A DNA stretch of 8,660 bases from Rubrobacter sp. (GTDB lineage Bacteria > Actinomycetota > Rubrobacteria > Rubrobacterales > Rubrobacteraceae): NCBI GenBank assembly GCA_019247245.1, contig JAFAPF010000387.1, forward strand, positions 1 to 8,660, written 5' to 3'. How positions within the stretch are numbered: position 1 is the stretch's first letter; each line of letters starts with the position of its first letter. Below are positions 1-6,922 of the stretch, one piece after another. The position numbers were made by a program, and so were the translations under genes. The notes beneath the pieces are model-generated. The model saw only the letters and a list, made by a program, of their open reading frames with translations. It was not told the DNA's origin and ran no database searches.

Positions 1-18
1 GCTCTAGAATATATACAT

Positions 19-981
19 ATGGAGAATCATGGAAACGCGCAAGCCCAAACCCCTATCAATAACGCCGGCTATGAGGCGCTCATGAAAGGAGCAGCGCTTG
101 TAGACCACTCTCATAGGATCTTGCTCCGGCTTGTCGGCAAAAACTCAACAGAGATGCTCAACGCCATCCTCACGAACGTGGTGCCTGAAGAGGATAACCT
201 CGGCGCCTACGCCGCGCTGTTGAACCCGAAAGGGCGCATCCAGACTGATCTACGTGTCCTCAAGGCGGACGGAGAGGTCTTCGTCGACGCCGAGCCCGAA
301 GGTGCCGGCGCCGCTCGCGAAATTTTAGGTCGCTACGCCCCCTTCTACCACGTGAAGGTCGAGGACCTCTCGGCTTCCTCCTGGGGCCTACTCGGCCTTT
401 ACGGTCCGCGTGCAGGAGAACTCCTCGGGAACCTCCGGCTCGCCGAGCACGAATCCGCCCGCATCGAGGTAGCAGGAAGGGCCAGGGTACTCGCCGCCGG
501 TGTAGCGACGCCCGTGCTTGGCTTCGACTTCCTGGGCCCCGCGGATACTTTACGCCTCATAAGGGAGTACCTCCTCGACTCCGGGACCACCCTTGCCGGC
601 AACGACGCCTACGAGACCGTACGAGTGGCAGCCAGCGTACCCCGGTTCGGGGCGGATATAACACCCGAAAATTTCCCCGCCGAAGCCGGTATCCTCGAAC
701 GCGCCGTAAGCTTTCAAAAGGGCTGCTACCCCGGCCAGGAAACCGTGGCCAGGATGTATTACCGGGGTCACCCCAACAAGACCCTTCACCGCCTTATCGT
801 CGACGGGCTATCCCCCGCCCCCGGCACACCTATTACCCAAGGCGAAAAGCAGATCGGTATGATAACTAGCACCGCCCCCCTACTCCCGGACGGAAGAACC
901 CTGGCCCTCGGCTACCTCTCCCGTAACGTCCGAACAGATGCCCCGCTCTCCGCTGGAAGTGCGATCATCCACCTCGCGTAG
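19..981 (+). CDS. ygfZ: YgfZ/GcvT-like folate-binding protein, Fe-S cluster maintenance
   Basis: This 320-residue protein belongs to the YgfZ branch of the glycine-cleavage T-protein (GcvT) fold. YgfZ proteins bind tetrahydrofolate and help make or repair certain Fe-S enzymes in the cytosol; they are not aminomethyltransferases. The diagnostic signature KGCYPGQE lies at residues 234-241, with its conserved Cys236, followed by the C-terminal barrel domain. The N-terminal stretch Y-E-A-L-M-K-G-A-A-L (18-27) matches the usual family beginning, which favours ATG 19 over the in-frame ATG at 82, although the latter has a better Shine-Dalgarno (GAGG at 73-76). The frame stays open to the left edge, so an upstream start cannot be excluded. 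It lies 267 bases before sufC on the same strand, which fits its Fe-S role. Family assignment is strong; the exact client proteins are unknown. Confidence 0.88.
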   Translation: MENHGNAQAQTPINNAGYEALMKGAALVDHSHRILLRLVGKNSTEMLNAILTNVVPEEDNLGAYAALLNPKGRIQTDLRVLKADGEVFVDAEPEGAGAAREILGRYAPFYHVKVEDLSASSWGLLGLYGPRAGELLGNLRLAEHESARIEVAGRARVLAAGVATPVLGFDFLGPADTLRLIREYLLDSGTTLAGNDAYETVRVAASVPRFGADITPENFPAEAGILERAVSFQKGCYPGQETVARMYYRGHPNKTLHRLIVDGLSPAPGTPITQGEKQIGMITSTAPLLPDGRTLALGYLSRNVRTDAPLSAGSAIIHLA

Positions 982-1191
982 CAAGGACTTATCGGGAACG
1001 ATTCTCAACAAGATGTATTATCCGGACTCTGCTGGCGTTACAAGCGAGCATCGTCACACGCCTCCTGATAATGGTTCGCAGGTGGGCATCTTGCGGCAAA
1101 TCTTCTTCCGAAAACCGCTTAAATAAGCCAACTTCAGCGACTCACAAGAAGGATTACTGTTTCTAATTTTTCGATACGGTAGGGGGTTTTG

Positions 1192-1200
1192 TGCTATCAT
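1192..1200 (+). promoter_or_regulatory. Candidate extended -10 promoter for the suf operon
   Basis: In the 267-base gap between ygfZ and sufC, TGCTATCAT fits an extended -10 element: TG, one base, then TATCAT (5 of 6 to TATAAT). The -35 region is weak; TTCGAT at 1170-1175 is the nearest T-rich candidate, at 19 bases. An extended -10 does not need a strong -35. Transcription would begin near 1207 and leave a leader of about 40 bases. The rest of the gap shows no tRNA, no small ORF with a ribosome site, and no hairpin plus T-run terminator for ygfZ. The call comes from motif likeness only. Confidence 0.4.
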
Positions 1201-1225
1201 TGGGTAACATCGCGGTAGCAAAGCT

Positions 1226-1235
1226 TCGTATACGA
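1226..1235 (+). promoter_or_regulatory. 10-bp perfect palindrome in the sufC leader, possible operator
   Basis: TCGTATACGA is a perfect inverted repeat just upstream of the sufC ribosome site (AGGGG, 1240-1244) and about 20 bases after the predicted transcription start. A protein bound here could block early elongation or initiation. It does not match the SufR or IscR site patterns I know, and short palindromes also arise by chance, so the function is a guess. Confidence 0.2.
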
Positions 1236-1239
1236 TGGC

Positions 1240-1244
1240 AGGGG
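1240..1244 (+). promoter_or_regulatory. Ribosome binding site of sufC
   Basis: AGGGG lies 4 bases before ATG 1249 but only 1 base before the in-frame TTG at 1246. The site therefore decides for the ATG, giving a protein that begins [11 protein letters not shown], as SufC proteins usually do. Confidence 0.65.
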
Positions 1245-1248
1245 TTTG

Positions 1249-2001
1249 ATGCTAAAGATAGAAAACTTACATGTAGAGATCGACGGCAACGAGATCATCA
1301 AAGGTCTCAGCCTCGAGGTTGGCGAGGGCGAGATACACGCGATCATGGGCCCGAACGGCTCTGGCAAGAGCACGCTCTCGAACGTTTTGATGGGGCACCC
1401 GCGCTACGAGGTAACGGAGGGCACCGTCACCTTCATGGGCCAGGACGTGTTCGAGCTTGAGCCGGACGAACGGGCCAAGCTCGGGATGTTCCTCGCCTTC
1501 CAGTACCCGAGCGAGGTACCGGGTGTTAGCGTAGCTAACTTTTTACGTACCGCTGTCAACTCCGTGCGGGAGGAAGAGCTCTCTCCGATGGAGATGTACA
1601 GGCTCCTGCAGGAGAAGATGCAAATCATGCAGATGGACCCCAAGTTCGCTGAGCGGTACCTCAATGAGGGCTTCTCCGGTGGCGAGAAGAAGCGGAACGA
1701 GATCCTGCAGATGCTTATGCTCCAGCCCAAGCTCGCCATCATGGACGAGACCGATTCAGGTCTGGACATCGACGCGCTGCAGGTCGTCGCCAGGGGCGTC
1801 AACGAGATGCGCGGCCCAGAGTTCAGCGCGGTGTTGATAACCCACTATCAGCGGATACTGCGGTATATTGAGCCCGATCATGTCCACGTTATGCTCGACG
1901 GACGGATCGTGACCTCAGGCAGCAAAGAGCTCGCCGAGGAGCTCGAAGAGAAAGGCTACGATTGGGTACGACAGGAGTTCGGCTCCGCCACCAAGAGCTA
2001 A
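1249..2001 (+). CDS. sufC: SufC, ABC-type ATPase of the SUF Fe-S assembly complex
   Basis: SufC is the cytosolic ATPase that drives conformational change in the SufBCD scaffold during Fe-S cluster assembly; it is not a membrane transporter. From ATG 1249 the protein has 250 residues, the normal length. Visible motifs are Walker A GPNGSGKS (34-41), the Q-loop in AFQYP (Gln85), the ABC signature FSGGEKKR (142-149), Walker B ending in MDETDSGLD (165-173) and the switch His199. The ETDSGLD form after Walker B is typical of SufC as opposed to other ABC ATPases. It is the first gene of the tight suf run and its stop is followed after 12 bases by sufB. The order C-B-D differs from the B-D-C order of many actinobacteria. 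Identification is near certain. Confidence 0.97.
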   Translation: MLKIENLHVEIDGNEIIKGLSLEVGEGEIHAIMGPNGSGKSTLSNVLMGHPRYEVTEGTVTFMGQDVFELEPDERAKLGMFLAFQYPSEVPGVSVANFLRTAVNSVREEELSPMEMYRLLQEKMQIMQMDPKFAERYLNEGFSGGEKKRNEILQMLMLQPKLAIMDETDSGLDIDALQVVARGVNEMRGPEFSAVLITHYQRILRYIEPDHVHVMLDGRIVTSGSKELAEELEEKGYDWVRQEFGSATKS

Positions 2002-2013
2002 AGGAGGAGAAAG

Positions 2014-3426
2014 ATGCCTGAAGACAGGGCAGTCCAGGCTTTAGGGCTCGACGAGTACAAGTTTGGTTTCCATGATCCGGAGGAGTACTTCTTTAAGACC
2101 CCGAGGAAGGGTATAGACCCAGAGATCGTTGCCATGATCTCCAAGCACAAGAACGAGCCCGAGTGGATGCTCGAGTTCCGGCTTAAGGCGCTTGAGTCGT
2201 TCCTCGAGAAGCCGACCCCGCAGTGGGGTGGCGACTTGAACGAGCTCGACTTTGATGAAATCTACTACTACATCCGGCCTATGGAGAATCAGGGCCGTAC
2301 TTGGGAGGATGTGCCGGACGACATCCGCAACACCTTCGACAAGCTGGGCATTCCCCAGGCCGAGCGAGAGATCCTAGCAGGGGTAGGGGCTCAGTATGAG
2401 TCCGAGGTCGTCTACCATTCTCTCAAAGAAGAGTGGGAGAAAGCCGGCGTCGTCTTCCTCGACATGGATGGGGGCTTAAGAGAGCACGAGGACATCGTGC
2501 GCGAGTACTTCGGCACCGTGATTCCACCGGACGACAACAAGTTCGCCGCGCTCAACAGCGCCGTGTGGTCGGGCGGCTCGTTTGTATATGTACCACCGGG
2601 CGTACACGTGGACATCCCGCTGCAGGCCTATTTCAGGATCAACGCCGAGAACATGGGGCAGTTCGAGCGGACGCTCATCATCGCCGACGAGGGTGCCTAC
2701 GTGCACTACATCGAGGGCTGCACGGCTCCGACGTATACCACAAACTCCCTACATTCGGCGGTCGTCGAGTTGATAGCGAAGCCGAACGCTCGCATCAGGT
2801 ACTCGACCATCCAGAACTGGTCACACAACACCTACAATCTGGTCACCAAGCGAGCGGTGGCCTACGAGAACGCAACCGTCGAGTGGGTGGACGGAAACCT
2901 TGGGTCCAAGCTTACGATGAAGTACCCAGCGGTCTACCTCATGGGGGAGGGTGCCCGAGGCGAGATCCTCTCGGTCGCCTACGCCGGTGATGGCCAGCAC
3001 CAGGACGCAGGCGGCAAGGTCGTGCACGTCGCGCCAAATACTTCGAGCCTCATCACCTCCAAGTCTATCTCCAAAGGGACGGGCAGGGCCACCTACCGCG
3101 GACTGCTCAAGGTACACGAGGGTGCGGATAACGCGAAGAGCCGGGTGGAGTGCGACGCCTTGTTGCTCGACGACAAGGCGCGGACGGACACGTACCCATA
3201 TATCGAGATAGAAGAGAAGAAAGTCTCGACCGAACACGAGGCCACGGTCTCGAAGGTTGGGGAGGACCAGCTCTTCTACCTTATGAGTCGGGGACTCTCG
3301 GAAGAGGAAGCTATGGCGATGGTTGTCAACGGGTTCATCGAGCCGATCGCCAAGGAGCTCCCGCTGGAATATGCTATCGAGCTGAACCGCTTGATACAGC
3401 TCGAGATGGAGGGCTCGGTCGGTTAA
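2014..3426 (+). CDS. sufB: SufB, scaffold subunit of the SufBCD Fe-S assembly complex
   Basis: SufB is the subunit on which sulfur arrives and the nascent Fe-S cluster is built, together with SufD and two SufC ATPases. The 470-residue protein starts at ATG 2014 behind a perfect AAGGAGG (2001-2007). The C-terminal beta-helix core contains Cys380 in the run VECDALL and Glu409 in [10 protein letters not shown]. These line up, with one constant offset of 25, with E. coli Cys405 and Glu434, which are needed for cluster assembly. Cys236 (EGCTAP) matches another conserved SufB cysteine. The typical ending [11 protein letters not shown] is at 417-427. All key residues are present, so the protein should be active. 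It shares ancestry with SufD downstream, but the SufB-specific Cys and Glu settle which paralogue this is. Confidence 0.97.
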   Translation: MPEDRAVQALGLDEYKFGFHDPEEYFFKTPRKGIDPEIVAMISKHKNEPEWMLEFRLKALESFLEKPTPQWGGDLNELDFDEIYYYIRPMENQGRTWEDVPDDIRNTFDKLGIPQAEREILAGVGAQYESEVVYHSLKEEWEKAGVVFLDMDGGLREHEDIVREYFGTVIPPDDNKFAALNSAVWSGGSFVYVPPGVHVDIPLQAYFRINAENMGQFERTLIIADEGAYVHYIEGCTAPTYTTNSLHSAVVELIAKPNARIRYSTIQNWSHNTYNLVTKRAVAYENATVEWVDGNLGSKLTMKYPAVYLMGEGARGEILSVAYAGDGQHQDAGGKVVHVAPNTSSLITSKSISKGTGRATYRGLLKVHEGADNAKSRVECDALLLDDKARTDTYPYIEIEEKKVSTEHEATVSKVGEDQLFYLMSRGLSEEEAMAMVVNGFIEPIAKELPLEYAIELNRLIQLEMEGSVG

Positions 3427-3460
3427 GGCCCAACGCCAACGGTAGTCGCATAGCAATATC

Positions 3461-3492
3461 TGGGGACGGGCTCTCTTGGGGGTCCGTCCCTG
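3461..3492 (+). promoter_or_regulatory. G-U-rich RNA hairpin with CUUG loop between sufB and sufD
   Basis: The 87-base gap between sufB and sufD holds a near-perfect hairpin. The core GGGACGG (3463-3469) pairs with CCGTCCC (3484-3490). The stem continues inward through alternating G-U and G-C pairs (3470-3474 with 3479-3483) to the tetraloop CUUG (3475-3478), and outward by two more G-U pairs: about 14 pairs in all. The many G-U pairs mean it folds well only as plus-strand RNA. No T-run follows, so it is not a classical terminator. It sits about 10 bases upstream of the sufD ribosome site. A role in mRNA processing, 3'-end protection of sufC-sufB, or tuning of sufD translation is inference. 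Confidence 0.6.
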
Positions 3493-3502
3493 CTCTTGAG
3501 AG

Positions 3503-3507
3503 AAAGG
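3503..3507 (+). promoter_or_regulatory. Ribosome binding site of sufD
   Basis: AAAGG lies 6 bases before ATG 3514. An in-frame TTG at 3496 would add six residues but lies upstream of this site and has no site of its own, so ATG 3514 is the better start. Confidence 0.55.
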
Positions 3508-3513
3508 CAATAT

Positions 3514-4875
3514 ATGAGCCCGAACAACGTGCCGGAAATCCTGAGAAGCAAGGGCATAAGCGCCGAGACCGTGGAGGCGCTATCCTCATTCAAGAACGAA
3601 CCGGGCTGGCTCACCGAAAAGCGCCTGGAGGCCTGGGACTTCTTCGAGAAGATACCGATGCCTACCTTACGAGACGAGGCCTGGCGCTACACGGACATCT
3701 CGGACGTGAGGGTCGAGGAGCTCGCGCCCTACGCCCCGAGCCCAGATGCCACAAGCGAGAAAGACCTCCCGGAGGCCGTCCAAACACTCATAAAGGAGGG
3801 TGAAGAGAACTCTGCTCTCCTAGTCCAACACAACTCCGAGACGGCGTTGGTACGGGTGGCAGAGGAGCTCTCGCGCAAGGGTGTAGTCTTCACTGATTTG
3901 CACACCGCTCTCAAAGAGCACGAGGGCCTCATCAAGGAGAAGCTCTTCGGGCTTGTACCCATGGACTACGACAAGTTCGCCGCTCTCAACGCGGCGGTGA
4001 ATTCCGGCGGATCTTTCTTGTACGTACCGCGTGGGGTGGAGGTCGATGTACCTATACAGAGCTACTACTGGCTCGACGTCGTCGGCTCGATAATGCCACG
4101 CACGCTCGTCGTGCTCGACGAGGGCGCGAGCGTGACTTACATAGATGAGTACGCCTCGGCCTATCATGAGGAACCGGCGCTCAGCAACGGTGCGGTAGAG
4201 CTCTACGTCGGACAGGGAGCGCACCTGCGGTACGTCTCATTGCAGAACTGGGAGCGCAACGTCTTACACTTCAATACTATCCGCAGCTCGACCGGGAAGG
4301 ACGCCACGATCAACAGCCTCGTCGTCTCTCTGGGCTCCCAGCTCTCCCGCACCAACGTCGAGGCCGGCCTCGTCGCCGAAGGCAGCGACTCGGAGATGCT
4401 TGGGATGTACTTCGCCGACTCAGATCAGCTCCTGGATCACCACACGTTGCAGGACCATATCTCTTCCAATGCCCACTCAGATCTACTGTACAAGGGGGCG
4501 TTGCGCGACGAATCGCTCGCCGTGTTCAGCGGTCTCATACGCGTCGAGCCTGGAGCACAGAAGACTGATGCTTACCAGACTAACCGCAACCTTATCCTCG
4601 GCACCGACGAGGCTATGGCCGTGAGCCTGCCGAACTTGGAGATAATGGCCGACGATGTCAAGTGCTCCCATGGCTCGACTACGGGTCAGGTCGACGACGT
4701 GGAGCTCTTCTACCTCATGAGCCGGGGAATACCACGTAAGGAGGCCGAGAAGCTCGTGGTATTCGGCTTTTTCGGCGAGGTTACGAGCCGGGTACCGTTC
4801 AAAGGCCTAAAGCATAAGTTGGATCGGGCGATAGAGGGCAAAATCGGGCTGGGCTTCGAAGAGAGGGTGGCTTAG
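3514..4875 (+). CDS. sufD: SufD, scaffold subunit of the SufBCD Fe-S assembly complex
   Basis: SufD is the SufB paralogue that completes the SufBC2D complex and is linked to iron entry and cluster building at the SufB-SufD interface. From ATG 3514 it has 453 residues. The family-specific C-terminal motif CSHGSTTG gives Cys384 and His386, matching the conserved Cys-x-His of E. coli SufD (Cys358, His360). It is followed by the shared [11 protein letters not shown] block and the terminal PFKGLKHKLDRAIEGKIG stretch. It lacks the SufB catalytic Cys/Glu pattern. It is preceded by an 87-base gap with a hairpin, the only real break in the operon. It ends in TAG, and the Rieske gene begins 3 bases later in the same frame. 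Identification is very secure. Confidence 0.95.
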   Translation: MSPNNVPEILRSKGISAETVEALSSFKNEPGWLTEKRLEAWDFFEKIPMPTLRDEAWRYTDISDVRVEELAPYAPSPDATSEKDLPEAVQTLIKEGEENSALLVQHNSETALVRVAEELSRKGVVFTDLHTALKEHEGLIKEKLFGLVPMDYDKFAALNAAVNSGGSFLYVPRGVEVDVPIQSYYWLDVVGSIMPRTLVVLDEGASVTYIDEYASAYHEEPALSNGAVELYVGQGAHLRYVSLQNWERNVLHFNTIRSSTGKDATINSLVVSLGSQLSRTNVEAGLVAEGSDSEMLGMYFADSDQLLDHHTLQDHISSNAHSDLLYKGALRDESLAVFSGLIRVEPGAQKTDAYQTNRNLILGTDEAMAVSLPNLEIMADDVKCSHGSTTGQVDDVELFYLMSRGIPRKEAEKLVVFGFFGEVTSRVPFKGLKHKLDRAIEGKIGLGFEERVA

Positions 4876-4878
4876 AGC

Positions 4879-5232
4879 ATGCCCGAGTTTCACAAGATAG
4901 CGAGGGTGGACGAGCTCGCCCCCGGTGAGGTGAAGCAGTACCAGGTAGAGGACCGACCCGTGGCGTTGTGCAGCGTAGACGGGGAACTCTACGCCTTCGA
5001 GGATATCTGCACCCACCAGTTCGCTTACTTGAGTGAGGGTGAGTTCAAAGGCCACCAGATCAAATGCCCCCTCCACGGGGCGAAGTTCGACGTGAGAAGT
5101 GGCAAGGCCCTAAGCCTTCCAGCCGTGAAGCCCGTTCCCGTGCACACGGTGAAGGTTGAGGATGGGAACGTGTACGTGGCCCTGAACCCGAAGCGGGTGA
5201 AAGTTGTGAGCAGACGTGGCGGCAGGAGATAG
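4879..5232 (+). CDS. Small Rieske [2Fe-2S] ferredoxin-like protein in the suf operon
   Basis: This 117-residue soluble protein is a single Rieske domain of the non-heme oxygenase ferredoxin type. The cluster ligands are visible as Cys44-Thr-His46 and Cys63-Pro-Leu-His66, with the GAKFDVRSG loop after them. There is no signal peptide or membrane anchor, so it acts in the cytosol, probably as an electron carrier. Its place between sufD and sufS suggests a role in supplying electrons to Fe-S assembly, or that it is a client; the reaction is not known from sequence. The C-terminal tail is strongly basic (SRRGGRR), and part of it is encoded by the bases that form the sufS ribosome site. The frame is the same as that of sufD, with only TAG-AGC between them. 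Confidence 0.9.
   Translation: MPEFHKIARVDELAPGEVKQYQVEDRPVALCSVDGELYAFEDICTHQFAYLSEGEFKGHQIKCPLHGAKFDVRSGKALSLPAVKPVPVHTVKVEDGNVYVALNPKRVKVVSRRGGRR
5224..5229 (+). promoter_or_regulatory. Ribosome binding site of sufS inside the Rieske gene end
   Basis: AGGAGA, within the last codons of the Rieske gene, lies about 10 bases before GTG 5240. The in-frame GTG 5216 lies upstream of it and has no site of its own. Start at 5240 yields MYDVNEIRKDFPIL, the normal SufS beginning. Confidence 0.6.
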
Positions 5233-5239
5233 AAGCATC

Positions 5240-6469
5240 GTGTACGACGTAAACGAGATTCGAAAGGACTTCCCGATCCTGGAACGCAGGATAGGCGAAA
5301 GGCGTCTCATCTACCTGGATAACGCTGCTACCTCCCAGAAGCCGCGGCAAGTGCTCGACGCCCTCGACGAACACTACGAGGCACACAACGCCAACATCCA
5401 CCGGGCTGTACACCGCCTCGCGGAGGAGGCCACGGCGGCTTATGAGGCCTCAAGGGAGAAGGTTGCCTCTTTCCTCGGAGCACCGGATGCTAGGGGCCTG
5501 ATCTTTACCAGAGGTACGACCGAGGCAATGAACCTCGTGGCCTACGCCTGGGGCCGTAGAAGCCTGCGCGAGGGGGACGAGGTGGTGCTCACCGAGGCCG
5601 AACACCACTCGAACCTCGTCCCCTGGCAGCTTGCTGCTCAGGCAACTGGGGCCAGGTTGCGCTTCATCCCGATCCGGGAGGATGGCACGTTGGATATGGA
5701 AGAAGCGGAACGGCTTGTCGGGCCGCAGACGAAGATGATTGGCTGCATCCACGTCTCAAACGTCCTGGGAACCATCAACCCGGTCGACGAGCTAGCGGAG
5801 CTGGCGCATAGCGTCGGTGCGCTGATGCTGGTGGACGGGGCGCAGAGCGCACCGCACATACCACTCGACCTGGCGGCTTTAGGTTGCGACTTCTTCGCTT
5901 GCAGCGGGCACAAGATGGTGGGTCCCACGGGGATCGGGGTGCTGTGGGGCCGGCCAGAGATGCTGGAGGAGATGGACCCGTTTTTGGGCGGGGGAGAGAT
6001 GATCCGGGAGGTGTACCCCGATCATTCGACCTGGAACGACTTACCCTACAAGTTCGAGGCCGGAACGATGAGCATCGCCCAGGCCATCGGGCTCGGGGCG
6101 GCGGTGGATTACCTGAATGGCTTGGGTATGGAGAGCATCTGGGAGCACGAGCGGCGGCTCGGGGAGTACGCCTACGAGAAGATTCGCGAGGTGGAAGGGA
6201 TCACGGTCTACGGTCCAGAGAAGAACCGCACGGGGCTCGTATCCTTTATCCTGCCAGAGGTTCACCCACACGACCTCTCCCAGATCCTGGATCAGGAAGG
6301 CATCGCCATAAGGAGCGGTCACCACTGCGCCCAGCCGCTGATGCGGCGCTTAGGCGTGACGGCGACGGCCCGGGCAAGCTTCTACCTGTACAACACAGAA
6401 GAAGAAGTGGATATGCTGGTCGGGGCGGTGGAGCGTTCCAGAGAGTTTTTCGGAGCGTTCACGTCATGA
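5240..6469 (+). CDS. sufS: SufS, PLP-dependent group II cysteine desulfurase
   Basis: SufS removes sulfur from L-cysteine, producing alanine and an enzyme persulfide that SufU accepts. From GTG 5240 it has 409 residues. With this start, His123 (EAEHHSN), PLP lysine Lys225 (CSGHKMVG), catalytic Cys363 (SGHHCAQP) and Arg379 (TARASFY) fall within one residue of the E. coli SufS numbering (His123, Lys226, Cys364, Arg379), which supports the start choice. His344 in VHPHDL lies 19 residues before the catalytic Cys, exactly as His342 does in Bacillus subtilis SufS, where it takes the SufU zinc during sulfur transfer. So this is the SufU-dependent type, agreeing with sufU next door and the absence of sufE. 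The stop overlaps the sufU start. Confidence 0.96.
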   Translation: MYDVNEIRKDFPILERRIGERRLIYLDNAATSQKPRQVLDALDEHYEAHNANIHRAVHRLAEEATAAYEASREKVASFLGAPDARGLIFTRGTTEAMNLVAYAWGRRSLREGDEVVLTEAEHHSNLVPWQLAAQATGARLRFIPIREDGTLDMEEAERLVGPQTKMIGCIHVSNVLGTINPVDELAELAHSVGALMLVDGAQSAPHIPLDLAALGCDFFACSGHKMVGPTGIGVLWGRPEMLEEMDPFLGGGEMIREVYPDHSTWNDLPYKFEAGTMSIAQAIGLGAAVDYLNGLGMESIWEHERRLGEYAYEKIREVEGITVYGPEKNRTGLVSFILPEVHPHDLSQILDQEGIAIRSGHHCAQPLMRRLGVTATARASFYLYNTEEEVDMLVGAVERSREFFGAFTS

Positions 6470-6891
6470 ATATGCTGCGCGAACTTTATACGCAGACGAT
6501 CATGGACCATTACCAGCGACCCCGCAACAGGGGTGCGCTTGCTGATGCTGACCTAGAGGAGCACCTCCTCAACCCCTTGTGTGGAGACGAGGTAACGGTC
6601 TACGCTAACTTTCGGGATGGAAAGGCGACCGAGGTGAAGTTTGAAGGACGTGGCTGCTCCATCTCGCAGGCCTCGGCCTCGATGATGACCGAACGGCTCC
6701 TGGGCAAAAGCCATGGGGAGGCTGAGGCCGAGATCGAGCAGTTCAGGGCGATGATGGTAGGCAAAGAGGACTTCCCGGAGACAGAAGATCTTGCGGCCCT
6801 CAAGGGTGTAATCCAATACCCCTCACGTGTTAAATGCGCCACGCTCGCGTGGACCGCTTTTCAGAAGGGCCTGGAGCAGCAAGAGGTATAA
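6466..6891 (+). CDS. sufU: SufU, zinc-dependent sulfurtransferase partner of SufS
   Basis: SufU has the IscU fold but carries a tightly bound zinc and relays sulfur from SufS to the SufBCD complex. The protein has 141 residues. Its ligands are Cys39 and Asp41 in NPLCGDEV, Cys64 in GRGCSIS and Cys124 in RVKCATL, corresponding to Cys41, Asp43, Cys66 and Cys128 of Bacillus subtilis SufU. The long stretch between the second and third Cys (EAEAEIEQFRAMMVGKEDFP) is the insertion that separates SufU from IscU. The start ATG 6466 overlaps the sufS stop as ATGA, pointing to translational coupling; ATG 6472 is an alternative. It is the last plus-strand gene, with no convincing terminator in the 31 bases before the convergent gene. 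Confidence 0.95.
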   Translation: MNMLRELYTQTIMDHYQRPRNRGALADADLEEHLLNPLCGDEVTVYANFRDGKATEVKFEGRGCSISQASASMMTERLLGKSHGEAEAEIEQFRAMMVGKEDFPETEDLAALKGVIQYPSRVKCATLAWTAFQKGLEQQEV

Positions 6892-6922
6892 ACTAAGGGT
6901 TGTGGGTAGCCCGGTCTGGTCT

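Noticed and set aside
1..24. TCTAGA and ATATACATATG near the left edge resemble the cloning region of a T7 expression vector.
   Set aside because: The vector's ribosome site is missing, the spacing differs, and the sequence continues as a natural multi-gene region; chance likeness is more likely.
1007..1093. A CAAGATG / CATCTTG inverted pair in the ygfZ-sufC gap.
   Set aside because: Only seven bases separated by about 70 with no supporting structure; expected by chance.
938..1126. A possible small protein between ygfZ and sufC (internal ATG near 1013, about 37 codons).
   Set aside because: No ribosome site precedes it, there is no family likeness, and it starts inside or just after ygfZ in a non-coding-looking stretch.
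2821..3510. A 229-codon open frame on the minus strand opposite sufB.
   Set aside because: It lies wholly opposite sufB and its downstream gap, shows no recognisable domain and has the composition of a GC-rich mirror frame.
3150..3803. A 217-codon plus-strand frame crossing the sufB end and sufD start.
   Set aside because: It overlaps two certain genes in another frame and has low-complexity Arg/Gly-rich content with no family likeness.
6892..6922. A terminator between the convergent sufU and transporter genes.
   Set aside because: Only a 3-bp GGG/CCC pairing is visible and no T-run follows on either strand.
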